Shown in pieces: positions 8,744-17,760 of a DNA stretch of 64,000 nucleotides. Position numbers and translations under genes: made by a program. The stretch is taken from NCBI GenBank assembly GCA_958295875.1, contig OY282379.1:1116001-1180000 (forward strand), in the 5' to 3' direction. Under the pieces are notes generated by a model. It saw only the letters and a program-made list of their open reading frames with translations. It had not been told where the DNA came from and ran no database searches. This DNA is from an uncultured Pseudomonadales bacterium. Its GTDB lineage: Bacteria > Pseudomonadota > Gammaproteobacteria > Pseudomonadales > Azotimanducaceae. Position 1 is the first letter of the stretch. Every line of letters starts with the position of its first letter.

Positions 8744-9135
8744 CGACAAATACCTCGCCCACGCCTCCATCAACTCCCGCCGGCGCTTGACAAGGTCTGT
8801 CCTCGCATAGGCGGCCTCGGCCTTGTGCCGCATAGTGCTGTCACTCATGCGCCGCCCGGTCGCGGACGGGAATACGAGGTCGTTCTGCCGCAACTCCTCG
8901 GCCTCGGCCAAGACCTCGGCCGCCCGACCGCTGACCGGCACCCGATGCTCCCGCCCAGCCTTCATGCGCGACGCTGGAACAGTCCAGAGCCTGTCCTCGG
9001 TGTCTACCTCGTCCCAGGTCATCAGCCTTACCTCGCCGGACCGAGCCGCCGTCAGCACCAGAACTCGAAGGCGAGCTTCGTCGACGTCTGCGCCTTCGAC
9101 CCGCGCACGGTCGCCAGCTCCGCCAGATACGCCTG
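8744..9135 (-). pseudogene. Tyrosine (phage-type) integrase remnant
   Basis: Catalytic-domain fragment of a P4/phage-type integrase. One frame gives AYLAELATVRGSKAQ...TKLAFEF, and after a one-base loss near 9060 the next frame continues LVLTAARSGEVRLMTWDEVD, with the first catalytic Arg in AARSGE. The segment MKAGREHRVPVSGRAAEVL follows, then LVFPSATGRRMSDSTM joins directly to KAEAAYARTDLVKRRRELMEAWARYLS. The last stretch is the tail with the catalytic Tyr, but the HGFR/HxxR box and the surrounding 60-80 residues are absent, so an internal deletion is also present. The N-terminal half is missing too. It cannot be active. Its tail is convergent with the XRE pseudogene. Confidence 0.8.
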
Positions 9136-9402
9136 TTATCTTATTGTTTTACAACGTAATCATCTTGAGAAATACTTTGGGTCCCTCACTTGGTCCCACG
9201 TCCGGACGGGGATATAGGGCGCTCGCGAGCGCGAACTCGCGCCCATCGCGTTTTCCCGCGTCTCCCACCGTTCCGGTGGCCTGGTCCCACAAGCCGTCCT
9301 GCATCGCGCCGATCCCCCAAACCGCGCCCCGCGACGCCGCAGGTTCGGTTACGCTCACAGGTTGAAGCCTAACCACGCTGTCGCATCCGAGAACGCCTAG
9401 CA

Positions 9403-9600
9403 GTGTCTGAACCCACGCGCATCTTGGCCTGCCCCACCTGCCGGAAGCCGGTGCAGTGGAAGGCGGCAAACCCGTTTCGGCCGTTCTGTTCGGAGCGCTG
9501 CCGCTTGATCGATTTGGGGGCGTGGGCCGATGAGAGCCATCGGATTCCCGGCGACTCTGCGTTTGACGACGTGTTGTCCGATGATGTGGAAGGGGCATGA
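9403..9600 (+). CDS. yacG: DNA gyrase inhibitor/zinc-binding protein YacG
   Basis: Small zinc protein (65 aa, GTG start) that binds GyrB and inhibits gyrase in E. coli. It shows the family signature: CPTC, then [22 protein letters not shown] with the second Cys pair, then HRIPG. An acidic tail follows. In related bacteria it follows pilD and coaE; here it is separated from pilD by the island and has no coaE. The region 9136-9402 just before it holds no recognisable gene, only two direct copies of GGTCCC near 9180-9196. Confidence 0.92.
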   Translation: MSEPTRILACPTCRKPVQWKAANPFRPFCSERCRLIDLGAWADESHRIPGDSAFDDVLSDDVEGA

Positions 9601-9621
9601 CCAAGCGGCCTACGGCGCCGC

Positions 9622-10074
9622 TCAGCCAAGCCCGCCAGCCGGCACTCCGGCGTCCGCGGGCAGGTCCAACCGCACAGGCTTGATCGGCGCGAACAAGCAC
9701 AGCAGGCGCACCACCCAATAGGCGCGGCCGCCTTGGCGCTGCATCTTGCCGGTGAGCAGTTCCACGGCTTCCGGCGTGTTCACCGGATGCGCGGTGAACG
9801 CCCGCACGTCATCGCCGCGAATGAGCTCCACCTCTGGATTCTCAAGCAACCGGTTGTACCAGCCGCGGAACCAGTGGCCAGACTCCACCCAGAGCTGGCC
9901 ATTGTCCTCGTGCAGTGAGAGCACCCGCTCATGCGCTTGGCCGTTCGCATCGAACGTGCGCAGCACGGCGGTGCTGTCGCCTTGGGGTTGCAGGTAGCCA
10001 ATGGCGCTCTCGAACAACATCCCCAAGGCCACGATCACGGCGGCCACGATGGCGACGATCTTAACGAGCTTCAT
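9622..10074 (-). CDS. Membrane-anchored split-barrel (DUF385-like) protein
   Basis: A 150-residue protein with one N-terminal transmembrane segment (VKIVAIVAAVIVALGMLF) and a soluble part: VLRTFDANGQAHERVLSLHEDNGQLWVESGHWFRGWYNRLLENPEVEL, then VRAFTAHPVNTPEAVELL. The strand pattern and the 'GHWFRGWYNRLLENPEVEL' phrase resemble the deazaflavin-dependent nitroreductase/split beta-barrel (DUF385) fold, normally small flavin-type oxidoreductases. The cofactor cannot be inferred. It is convergent with yacG (21-base gap) and lies just downstream of argJ. Confidence 0.55.
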   Translation of the reverse strand: MKLVKIVAIVAAVIVALGMLFESAIGYLQPQGDSTAVLRTFDANGQAHERVLSLHEDNGQLWVESGHWFRGWYNRLLENPEVELIRGDDVRAFTAHPVNTPEAVELLTGKMQRQGGRAYWVVRLLCLFAPIKPVRLDLPADAGVPAGGLG

Positions 10075-10123
10075 GTTGGTTCCTCCTTCTTGGACGGTCT
10101 CGGAAGACGCTGGTTCGATGACT

Positions 10124-11320
10124 CTAGGTTCGGTATTCCGCGTTGATGCGAACGTAATCGTGCGACAAGTCCGATGTCCACACCGTCTCCGCGCACGGTC
10201 CCGCGCCTAAATCGATGGACACCTCGAACTCATCCTGCGCCATCACCGCCGTCCCCGCCGCCTCGGTGTAGGAAGCCGCGATCATGCCGCCTTCGGCCAC
10301 GCACACGTCATTCAGATGCAAGGAGACGCGGCCCGGCTCGAGGCCGGAAACGCCGGCATTGCCGATGGCCATGCAGAAGCGTCCCCAGTTTGGGTCCCCC
10401 GCGAAGATGGCCGTCTTCACCAAGGGTGAGTGGGCCACGGCGTAGGCAACGCGCCGGCAGTCCTCCCGCGTCGCCCCGCCCGACACGTTCACCGTGACGA
10501 ACTTGGTGGCGCCCTCGCCATCGCGCACTGTGCGTTGCGCCAGCTCCACGACCAGCGGCGTCAGCCCAGCCAGCAGCGCGTCCTCTTGCCCATCGCCCAC
10601 GCCGGCCGCGCCGGTGGCCGCCACGACGAAGGCATCGTTGGTAGAGGTGTCGCCGTCCACGGTGAGGCGGTTGAAGCTGCGCTCGGCGAGGGCCGCCGCG
10701 AGCCGCTGCGTCGCCGCCGGAGAGAGCTTCGCGTCCGTGCCGAGGAAGGCGAGCATCGTCGCCATGTTCGGGCGGATCATCCCCGAGCCCTTGACGATGG
10801 CCGTGGCAGTGACGGTTCGCCCAGCCACCGGGAACGTGGCCGACACGCCCTTTGGCTGCGTGTCCGTCGTCATCATGGCGCGGGCGGCCGCGCCCCAGCC
10901 CGCGGCGCTGAGCGCCGCGGCGGCGCGCGTGATGCCATCGCGCATCCGCCGCATCGGCAGGAATTCGCCGATCACGCCCGTCGAGAACGGCAACACGTCG
11001 TCCGCGCCGCAGCCCAAGGCCGCCGCCGCGGCAGCGCAACAGGCTCTCGCGTCCGCCACGCCGCGCTCGCCCGTGGCGGCGTTGGCGTTGCCGCTGTTAA
11101 CGACGAAGGCGCGCGCATGGCCCAGGCGCCCCGCGGCAACGGCCACCGGCGGCGCCCGAAAGGCGTTCTGCGTGAACACGCCGCCCACGGCGCAGCCGGG
11201 CGCTAGCTCAAACAGCGCGATGTCATCCCGGTTCGGGTATTTGATGCCGGCGGCGGACACGCCGATGCGGATGCCCGGCACTGCAGCCAGCTCGCCCATC
11301 GGCGCCAAGCCCACCGCCAC
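10124..11320 (-). CDS. argJ: Bifunctional ornithine acetyltransferase/N-acetylglutamate synthase
   Basis: Arginine biosynthesis: transfers the acetyl group from N-acetylornithine to glutamate and can also use acetyl-CoA. The 398-aa product shows GVFTQNAFRAPPV, VVNSGNANAATGERG, and the autoprocessing site IRPNMATMLAFLGTDA, in which the Thr of ATML becomes the N-terminal nucleophile of the beta chain. It ends with the family tail DLSHDYVRINAEYRT. The GTG start at 11320 lies three bases after the secA stop, suggesting coupling; ATG 11299 is an alternative. The secA-argJ order is common in gammaproteobacteria. Confidence 0.95.
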   Translation of the reverse strand: MAVGLAPMGELAAVPGIRIGVSAAGIKYPNRDDIALFELAPGCAVGGVFTQNAFRAPPVAVAAGRLGHARAFVVNSGNANAATGERGVADARACCAAAAAALGCGADDVLPFSTGVIGEFLPMRRMRDGITRAAAALSAAGWGAAARAMMTTDTQPKGVSATFPVAGRTVTATAIVKGSGMIRPNMATMLAFLGTDAKLSPAATQRLAAALAERSFNRLTVDGDTSTNDAFVVAATGAAGVGDGQEDALLAGLTPLVVELAQRTVRDGEGATKFVTVNVSGGATREDCRRVAYAVAHSPLVKTAIFAGDPNWGRFCMAIGNAGVSGLEPGRVSLHLNDVCVAEGGMIAASYTEAAGTAVMAQDEFEVSIDLGAGPCAETVWTSDLSHDYVRINAEYRT

Positions 11321-11323
11321 GGC

Positions 11324-14116
11324 TTAAGCGGCCAGACCGCAGCAGTGCTTGTACTTTTTGCCGGAGCCGCACGGGCACTTCTCGTTGCGCCCGACCTTGC
11401 GTTCCCCGCGCACGAACGTCGCCGGCTTGCGTTCGACGCTCGCGGCACTGGCGGGGCCGGCCGGCCCGGTGCCGGCGCCATCGCCGTCGCCATCCACCGC
11501 CGCCGGCGCGCCCAACGCGCTCGCGCCGGCGTGCTGGAACCGCATGCGCTGCGCCTGCTCCTCGCGGCGGCGACGCTCCAGCTCCGCCAAGTCTTGCTCT
11601 GGCTCCAAGCGCACGCGGCACAACAGCCGCACCACGTCGCGCTTGATGTTGGCCAAGAGCTCTTGAAACAGGATGAAGGCTTCGCGCTTGTATTCCTGCT
11701 TGGGCTGCTTTTGGGCGTAAGCGCGCAAGTGGATGCCTTGGCGCAGATGATCCATCAGCGCCAAGTGTTCCTTCCACTTCTGATCCAAGATGGACAGCAT
11801 GATCTGCTTCTCCACCGAGCGCATGTCGACGCCTTGGCCCACCCACTCCTGCTCTTTGCGTTCGTATTCCTCGACAATCTGCCCGCGCACCCGTTCGCGC
11901 AGGGTGTCCTCGTTGAGCTCGTCGTCCTCGGCGAGCCACTGCGAAACGGGCTGCGCAGAGTCGAACTCGGTGGCCAGGGCCTGCTCAAGCCCTGGGATGT
12001 CCCATTGATCGTCAATGCTCTGCGGCGGCACATAGTCGCTGATGAGGCCCTCCACCACTTCGTCGCGGATGGAGCGAATGGTGTCCGATAGATCCGTCGT
12101 ACCCATCAAGTCGTTGCGCTGTTGATAGATCACTTGGCGCTGATCGTTGGCGACGTCGTCGTATTCGAGCAGGTTCTTGCGGATGTCGAAGTTGCGGCCC
12201 TCCACCTTCCGCTGCGCCTTTTCGATCGAATTGTTCACCATGCGGTGTTCGATGGCCTCGCCTTCCTCAAGGCCCAAGTTCTGCATGAAGCCGCGTATCC
12301 GATCGGTGGTGAAGATGCGCATGAGGTTGTCTTCCATCGACAGATAGAAGCGCGACGAACCAGGGTCTCCCTGGCGCCCAGCGCGGCCCCGCAGCTGATT
12401 GTCGATGCGGCGGGATTCGTGGCGTTCCGTGCCGACGATGTGCAAGCCGCCAGACGCCACGATGTCATCATGGCGTTGCTGCCACGCGGGGCGCACGTCT
12501 GCCTCGTCGGCTTCCCCGGCGGCCACCTCCGCGTCGAGATTGCCGCCCAACACGATGTCCGTGCCGCGCCCCGCCATGTTGGTGGCGATGGTGACGGCGC
12601 CCGGCCGCCCGGCTTGGGCGATGATGTCTGCCTCGCGCTCATGCTGCTTGGCGTTCAGCACGTTGTGGCGGATGTCGTGCCGCTCCAATTCCGCGGACAG
12701 GCGTTCGGAAGATTCGATGGACGCCGTGCCCACCAGCACCGGCCGGCCGGCTTCAATGCACTCCTCGATGTCCGCCACGATGGCCGCGAACTTCTCGTTG
12801 GTGGTGAGATAGACGAGGTCATTGCGGTCGTCCCGGATCATTGGCTTGTGCGTCGGGATGACCACCACGTCGAGGCCATAGATTTGGCGGAACTCGAAGG
12901 CTTCGGTGTCTGCCGTGCCCGTCATCCCCGCCAGCTTGCCGTAGAGCCGGAAGTAGTTCTGGAAGGTGGTGGAGGCAAGCGTTTGCGTTTCATTCTGAAT
13001 GCGCACGCCTTCCTTGGCTTCCACGGCTTGGTGGATGCCTTCCGACCACCGCCGCCCCGGCATAGCGCGCCCGGTGTGCTCGTCCACAATGACAATCTCG
13101 CCGCCGCGCACCATGTAATCCACGTCGCGCTTGAAGAGGGCGTGCGCCTTGAGGGCGGCATGGACATGGTGCAGCAGGCCAAGGTTGGTGGCCGCGTAGA
13201 GGCTGTCGCCCTCTTGCAGGACGCCGAGGCGGATCAGTTCGGTTTCGACGAAGGCATGGCCCCGGTCTGTGAGTTCGACTTGGCGGTTCTTCTCGTCCAC
13301 GAAAAAGTCGCCGGTGTCTTCCACTTCCTCGCCGCCAAAGCGCGTCGGCAGCGTCTGCTCCACCATCTCCTGCTGCGTGAGCCTCGGCGCCAAGCCGTTG
13401 ATTTTGACGTAAAGGTCTGTGCTCTCCTGCGCCGGGCCGGAGATGATGAGCGGCGTGCGCGCCTCGTCGATGAGAATGGAATCCACCTCGTCCACGATGG
13501 CGTAGTGCAACGGGCGCTGGAACTTGTCTTCCATGCGGAAGGCCATGTTGTCGCGCAGATAGTCGAAGCCGAACTCGTTGTTCGTGCCGTAGGTGATGTC
13601 CGCTTGGTAGGCGGCGCGCTTGGCGGCCGGATCCTGCCCAGACTGAATGACGCCGACGGTCATGCCGAGGGCTTCATAGATCGGGCCCATCCAACCGGCA
13701 TCCCGACGCGCCAGATAATCGTTGACGGTGACGATGTGGACGCCTTCGCCCGACAGCCCATTGAGGTAGGCGGCGAGCACCGCCACCACGGTTTTGCCCT
13801 CGCCGGTGCGCATCTCGGCGATGCGCCCATCGTGCAGCGTGATGCCCCCGATGAGCTGGACATCGAAGTGCCGCATGTCGCGGGCGCGCCGCGCCGCCTC
13901 GCGCACCGCGGCGAACGCTTCCTGCAGCAAGGCGGCCAACGGCTCGCCACCCTCAAGGCGGGACTTGAACTCCGCTGTCTTGGCGCAGAGCGCGTCGTCA
14001 TCGAGCGCGGCCATGGCCGGCTCGAAGGCGTTGATGCGCGTGACGACACGTTGCATCCGCTTGATTTCGCGGGTGTTCTTCGTGCCGAAGAACTTGTCTA
14101 GGAATCCGCTGGGCAT
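11324..14116 (-). CDS. secA: Preprotein translocase ATPase SecA
   Basis: Motor of Sec-dependent export, acting at the SecYEG channel. It is 930 aa from the ATG at 14116 ([14 protein letters not shown]), close to the usual 900. Motifs: Walker [12 protein letters not shown], the DEVD box in [17 protein letters not shown], the conserved [25 protein letters not shown], and [15 protein letters not shown]. The C-terminus keeps the zinc-binding SecB/phospholipid motif [14 protein letters not shown] after a low-complexity Ala/Gly linker. It belongs to the minus-strand series M23-metF-secA-argJ. Confidence 0.98.
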   Translation of the reverse strand: MPSGFLDKFFGTKNTREIKRMQRVVTRINAFEPAMAALDDDALCAKTAEFKSRLEGGEPLAALLQEAFAAVREAARRARDMRHFDVQLIGGITLHDGRIAEMRTGEGKTVVAVLAAYLNGLSGEGVHIVTVNDYLARRDAGWMGPIYEALGMTVGVIQSGQDPAAKRAAYQADITYGTNNEFGFDYLRDNMAFRMEDKFQRPLHYAIVDEVDSILIDEARTPLIISGPAQESTDLYVKINGLAPRLTQQEMVEQTLPTRFGGEEVEDTGDFFVDEKNRQVELTDRGHAFVETELIRLGVLQEGDSLYAATNLGLLHHVHAALKAHALFKRDVDYMVRGGEIVIVDEHTGRAMPGRRWSEGIHQAVEAKEGVRIQNETQTLASTTFQNYFRLYGKLAGMTGTADTEAFEFRQIYGLDVVVIPTHKPMIRDDRNDLVYLTTNEKFAAIVADIEECIEAGRPVLVGTASIESSERLSAELERHDIRHNVLNAKQHEREADIIAQAGRPGAVTIATNMAGRGTDIVLGGNLDAEVAAGEADEADVRPAWQQRHDDIVASGGLHIVGTERHESRRIDNQLRGRAGRQGDPGSSRFYLSMEDNLMRIFTTDRIRGFMQNLGLEEGEAIEHRMVNNSIEKAQRKVEGRNFDIRKNLLEYDDVANDQRQVIYQQRNDLMGTTDLSDTIRSIRDEVVEGLISDYVPPQSIDDQWDIPGLEQALATEFDSAQPVSQWLAEDDELNEDTLRERVRGQIVEEYERKEQEWVGQGVDMRSVEKQIMLSILDQKWKEHLALMDHLRQGIHLRAYAQKQPKQEYKREAFILFQELLANIKRDVVRLLCRVRLEPEQDLAELERRRREEQAQRMRFQHAGASALGAPAAVDGDGDGAGTGPAGPASAASVERKPATFVRGERKVGRNEKCPCGSGKKYKHCCGLAA

Positions 14117-14231
14117 CGTCGGAGGGCGCGGCGCTTGGCCTTGGGATTCTAAACGCTTTTGGTCGGCGAGTTGGCGCCCAGCGCCGTTCCCAAGCCCACC
14201 GCCGCCGATGCGCGGCGGCCCGGCAGCCGCC

Positions 14232-15131
14232 TTAACGGCCCGCGCCAACCTTCGGCTTGAGGCCGGCCTGCTCCATGATGGCGGGAATCCAAGCCTCTTG
14301 GCCCAGCGCCATGATGTGTACGCCTTGGCACAGCGGCTTGAGGGCGGCGACGATGCCGGCCGCGGTGGCCACGCTCGTCGCGGCCACGTCTGCAGCGGCG
14401 TCGATTTCCCCAATGAGGGCGTCGGGCACCTTGATGCCCGGGACATTGGCGTTGAGATAACGCGCCATGCGCGCAGACTTCAGCGGAATGATGCCGGCCA
14501 GCACCACCACCTCCGCCAAGCCGAAGCGCTCCAGCCGTTCGCGGAACGCCTCGAACGCCGCCACGTCATAGATCGCTTGGGTTTGGAAGAAGCGCGCCCC
14601 GGCCTCCACCTTCGCCGCCATGCGGCCAAGCTCGACGTCCAAGTCATCCGCGCCCGGATTGACCACCGCGCCGATGCAGAGGTCCGGCGCGACGTTGAGC
14701 GCAGCGCCGGCGACGTCGCGCCCGCCGTTCAGGGTGGCCGCGGCGGCGATGAGCTCGGAGGAGTTGAGGTCGAAGACGGCCTTGGCATCCGGATGGTCGC
14801 CGCGCGTTGGGGCGTCGCCCGTCATCAGGGTGACGTTGGAGACGCCAAGCGCCGCCGCCGCCAACAGGTCCGCTTGGATGGCGATGCGGTTACGATCGCG
14901 CGAGGTCATCTGCACGATGGGTTCAATGCCCGCTTCCAGCAACAGCCGCGCCGCCGCCAGCGGCGCCATGCTCATGCGGGCGTTGTGCGAATCCGTCAGG
15001 TTGAACGCATCCACCGCGGCCGAGAGGCTGCGCGCCGTCGCCAACAGGCGCGCCGCATCCGCGCCCTTGGGCGGTGTCAGTTCCGTGGTGGTGAGGAAGG
15101 CGCCGGCGGCGAGGTCACTGATCTTTGGCAT
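14232..15131 (-). CDS. Methylenetetrahydrofolate reductase-family protein
   Basis: TIM-barrel protein of the MTHFR family (299 aa), which reduces 5,10-methylene-THF to 5-methyl-THF or forms part of a related C1 complex. Visible: [12 protein letters not shown] at the start of the barrel, [38 protein letters not shown], and [11 protein letters not shown], all characteristic of the family. The start at 15131 has GGAGGAG directly upstream. Regions flanking secA do not usually include this gene, and the sequence resembles the shorter MetF-like group rather than E. coli MetF, so I give no symbol. Confidence 0.8.
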   Translation of the reverse strand: MPKISDLAAGAFLTTTELTPPKGADAARLLATARSLSAAVDAFNLTDSHNARMSMAPLAAARLLLEAGIEPIVQMTSRDRNRIAIQADLLAAAALGVSNVTLMTGDAPTRGDHPDAKAVFDLNSSELIAAAATLNGGRDVAGAALNVAPDLCIGAVVNPGADDLDVELGRMAAKVEAGARFFQTQAIYDVAAFEAFRERLERFGLAEVVVLAGIIPLKSARMARYLNANVPGIKVPDALIGEIDAAADVAATSVATAAGIVAALKPLCQGVHIMALGQEAWIPAIMEQAGLKPKVGAGR

Positions 15132-15217
15132 CCGCTCCTCCACCAAGCGCCAACTCGGGACGGCGCGCTCTCGGTTCTTTCCCTGCCTTTATCTCCGGCT
15201 CTTCCCGGCCTCCCCGT

Positions 15218-15258
15218 AAGGGATAGCCGTTAGCGACGCCTCTAGCCCTCTATCCCTT
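15218..15258 (-). terminator. Inverted repeat at the 3' end of the M23 gene
   Basis: AAGGGATAG (15218-15226) and CTATCCCTT (15250-15258) are exact complements around a 23-base loop; the right arm includes the M23 stop codon. There is no U tract. It may be a weak terminator or a chance repeat. Confidence 0.3.
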
Positions 15259-16176
15259 GGCTAGATGCTGCCACGGATTCACTTGGCGGCCGTCCTTCAG
15301 CACCTCGAAATGCACATGGTGCCCGGTGGAACGGCCAGTGTTGCCCACATGAGCCAGGGGCTGGCCTTTCTTCACGGCGTCTCCCACGGCGACGAGGATG
15401 CGTTCGGCATGGGCGTAGCGCGTCGCCAGCCCATCGCCATGATGCACATCCACCATCAGCCCGTAGCCGGCGCTCCGCCCAGCGAAGGTGACGATGCCAC
15501 CCGCCACGGCCACGACGTCACTGCCGGCGCGGCTCGCGAAATCGATGCCGGTGTGCCACGCCGGCCGGCCCGAGAAGGGATCGACCCGCTGCCCGAAGGC
15601 CGAAGAGATCCACGCCGCCTCCACAGGCCAGCCGGAAGGCGCCACTTGCTCTCGGAAGCGACGGCTCGCCACCAGTGCATCGAGCACATTGAGCTCCTGC
15701 TCGCGCAACCTGAGGTCTGCCGCCAAGCGATCGATCTTGGCAAGATAGGCCGGCGGTATCAGCCCTTCCGAGGATGTCGTCGGCGCTGGGCCGCCTACAG
15801 CCGGCGGTTCGTCGAAGCGGAACTCGCCCTCGGTGAGCTGCGCCATCTCGGACACCCGCTCGCCAAGGGCTTCCATCCGCAACAGGCGCGCTTCAAAGCC
15901 GGCGAGCCGTTGCCCCACCTCGATGAGTTGCGTCTGCGCTTGTCCTGTGAGGTTGTTGAGGTCCGCGCGTTGGGCGGCGATGCGGTCATTCCAAACCGCC
16001 ACCGCCAAGGTGTCCAGCAAAGCCCCCTCGAAGTGGCGCGCCGAGAGCCAGATGCCGGTGGCGCAGATGCATGCCACAAGGGCTAACGCACCCACCACGA
16101 CGCTGCGCGGCACATGCAGCGACCGGATTCGACCCTGACCGCCGTCAAGGACTAAGATGTCCACTCGTTTGCCCAT
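15250..16176 (-). CDS. M23-family murein endopeptidase-like membrane protein
   Basis: Bitopic inner-membrane protein (308 aa): a short cytoplasmic tail, one transmembrane segment (VVVGALALVACICATGIWL), a coiled-coil-like region (residues 60-120 and 150-175), and a C-terminal LytM/M23 domain. The zinc motifs HTGID and HVHFEV are intact, so it may cleave peptidoglycan cross-links. The same family sits between lpxC and secA in Pseudomonas. Here it is divergent from dciA, with the start codons only 14 bases apart. Confidence 0.9.
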   Translation of the reverse strand: MGKRVDILVLDGGQGRIRSLHVPRSVVVGALALVACICATGIWLSARHFEGALLDTLAVAVWNDRIAAQRADLNNLTGQAQTQLIEVGQRLAGFEARLLRMEALGERVSEMAQLTEGEFRFDEPPAVGGPAPTTSSEGLIPPAYLAKIDRLAADLRLREQELNVLDALVASRRFREQVAPSGWPVEAAWISSAFGQRVDPFSGRPAWHTGIDFASRAGSDVVAVAGGIVTFAGRSAGYGLMVDVHHGDGLATRYAHAERILVAVGDAVKKGQPLAHVGNTGRSTGHHVHFEVLKDGRQVNPWQHLAKG

Positions 16177-16190
16177 GCACGGCCCACCCC

Positions 16191-16505
16191 ATGCCGCTCG
16201 CTAACATAGACCAAATTCTGAAGGATCGCCAATCTCGGCGTTCCACGTTGGGGCGGTTAGTCACCAGCGCCGAAGAGCGCGCCGCGTGGACTGGGCAGCT
16301 GCGCGCGCTTCTGCCGGCCGATGAGGCCGGCCACTACGCCGTCGCCAGCATCCGCGCCGGGCGCCTCACGATCCACGCCAAGAGCGCGTCGTGGGCCACC
16401 CGGCTGCGCTTCCGTGCGCCGGAACTGCTGCCGCTGCTGCAAGCCCTGCAGGACTTCGCCGAAGTGCGGGACATCCACGTGCGCACCGCCGCCCGGCCTT
16501 GGTGA
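16191..16505 (+). CDS. dciA: DciA-like replicative helicase loader (DUF721)
   Basis: Small DUF721 protein (104 aa). DciA is the ancestral loader of DnaB in bacteria without DnaC/DnaI. The sequence gives LRALLPADEAGHYAVASIRAGRLTIHAKSASWATRLRF and PELLPLLQ, with the family Trp in SASWATRLRF. The ATG at 16191 is chosen because the conserved region begins soon after; an upstream open frame overlaps the M23 promoter region. DUF721 genes commonly lie between lpxC and secA, which supports the assignment, though lpxC itself is absent. Confidence 0.8.
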   Translation: MPLANIDQILKDRQSRRSTLGRLVTSAEERAAWTGQLRALLPADEAGHYAVASIRAGRLTIHAKSASWATRLRFRAPELLPLLQALQDFAEVRDIHVRTAARPW

Positions 16506-16534
16506 CGCGGGCGGAGGCGGCAGCGCGGCGCCGG

Positions 16535-16560
16535 CCGCCGGCGTGGGGTGACGCCGGCGG
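16535..16560. terminator. Perfect 10-bp hairpin between convergent dciA and ftsZ
   Basis: CCGCCGGCGT and ACGCCGGCGG form a perfect stem with a six-base loop in the 69-base gap between the dciA and ftsZ stop codons. Neither strand has a U run after the stem. The position between convergent genes suggests a bidirectional transcription barrier. Confidence 0.5.
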
Positions 16561-16574
16561 ATGGCGCGACAGCG

Positions 16575-17705
16575 CTAGGCTTGCGTGAACCGACGGATGT
16601 CCAAGTACTCGACGTTTTCCGCCGCCGGCGTCGCCGGCTCGGCGCGCAGCGGGCCAGCCGGCTTGCGGGTGTACGACGGACGGTCGAAGTCCTCGTAGTT
16701 CAACTCGCCGCTCTCGCTGGACAACGGCGCCGGCGCCCGCGTCTCCGCTGGCACAACCGACCCAAGCCCCGTGGCGACGATCGTCACCTTGATTTCGTCG
16801 CCGGCAGCCTCGTCGACGACCATTCCCACCACCACCGTGGCGTTCGGCGAGGCAAAGCCAGTGATGGTGTCCCCCACCGTCTTCACCTCGTCCAACGTGA
16901 GGCTGGGGCCGCTGCTCACGTTGACGAGCACGCCACGCGCGCCATCCAGGCTCACGTCGTCCAGCAGCGGGCTGCTGATGGCCGCATGGGCGGCGTCTTC
17001 GGCACGGCTGTCGCCAGAGGCGGTGCCCATGCCCATCACGGATAGGCCCATGCCCTTCATCACCGTGCGCACGTCGGCGAAGTCCACGTTGATCAGGCCA
17101 CTGCGGGTGATGAGGTCCGCCACGCCCTGAACCGCGTGCAGCAGCACGTCGTTTGCCTGCCCGAACGCTTCGAGCATCGTCGTCGCGCCGCCGAGCTTGT
17201 CGAGCAGCTTTTCGTTGGGAATGACGATCAGCGAATCCACATGGCGCGCAAGTTCATCAATGCCCTCATTGGCGACTTGCGTGCGGTTCTCGAACCAGAA
17301 CGGGCGCGTCACCACGGCCACGGTCAGCACATCTTCCTGCTGCGCCACCTCCGCGATGACCGGCGCAGCCCCCGTGCCAGTGCCGCCGCCCATCCCGGCG
17401 GTGATGAACACCATCTCCGTGTCCCGGAGAATCTCGCTGATCTTGTCCCGGTCTTCGTACGCCGCCTGGCGGCCGATTTCCGGGTTGGCGCCGGCGCCGA
17501 GCCCCTTCGTCACCGACGGGCCGAGCTGCAGCGCTTGCCGCAAGCCGAGCTTGGCGAGCGCTTGCGCGTCCGTGTTCGCGGCAACGAACTCGACGCCCGA
17601 CACCTCCTTGTTCAACATATGCTCGACGGCGTTGCCGCCGCCGCCGCCGACTCCAATCACCTTGATGCGCGCCTTGTTCGAGGCGCTGTCCGCTAGCTCA
17701 AACAT
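16575..17705 (-). CDS. ftsZ: Cell division protein FtsZ
   Basis: Tubulin-like GTPase that forms the Z ring (376 aa). The GTP-binding start IKVIGVGGGGGNAVEHM, the tubulin signature GGGTGTGAAP and the T7-loop region SGLINVDFADVRTVM are present. The C-terminal linker is short and the end peptide reads EYLDIRRFTQA, which departs from the usual DYLDIPAFLR type contacted by FtsA and ZipA. It is the last gene of the dcw operon, 55 bases after ftsA. lpxC, the usual next gene, is missing. Confidence 0.98.
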   Translation of the reverse strand: MFELADSASNKARIKVIGVGGGGGNAVEHMLNKEVSGVEFVAANTDAQALAKLGLRQALQLGPSVTKGLGAGANPEIGRQAAYEDRDKISEILRDTEMVFITAGMGGGTGTGAAPVIAEVAQQEDVLTVAVVTRPFWFENRTQVANEGIDELARHVDSLIVIPNEKLLDKLGGATTMLEAFGQANDVLLHAVQGVADLITRSGLINVDFADVRTVMKGMGLSVMGMGTASGDSRAEDAAHAAISSPLLDDVSLDGARGVLVNVSSGPSLTLDEVKTVGDTITGFASPNATVVVGMVVDEAAGDEIKVTIVATGLGSVVPAETRAPAPLSSESGELNYEDFDRPSYTRKPAGPLRAEPATPAAENVEYLDIRRFTQA

Positions 17706-17760
17706 CCTGAGCCTCCTATCGAAATTGCGAAAGAAAAGGAGAGTGCTCCATTGTTCGGAG

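Noticed and set aside
9149..9718. A 189-codon minus-strand frame over yacG
   Set aside because: It has no recognisable motif, it overlaps a clear YacG signature on the other strand, and it runs into the convergent gene.
12122..14101. A 659-codon frame on the plus strand
   Set aside because: It is exactly antisense to secA, which has full motif support; high G+C favours long antisense frames. No protein family is recognisable.
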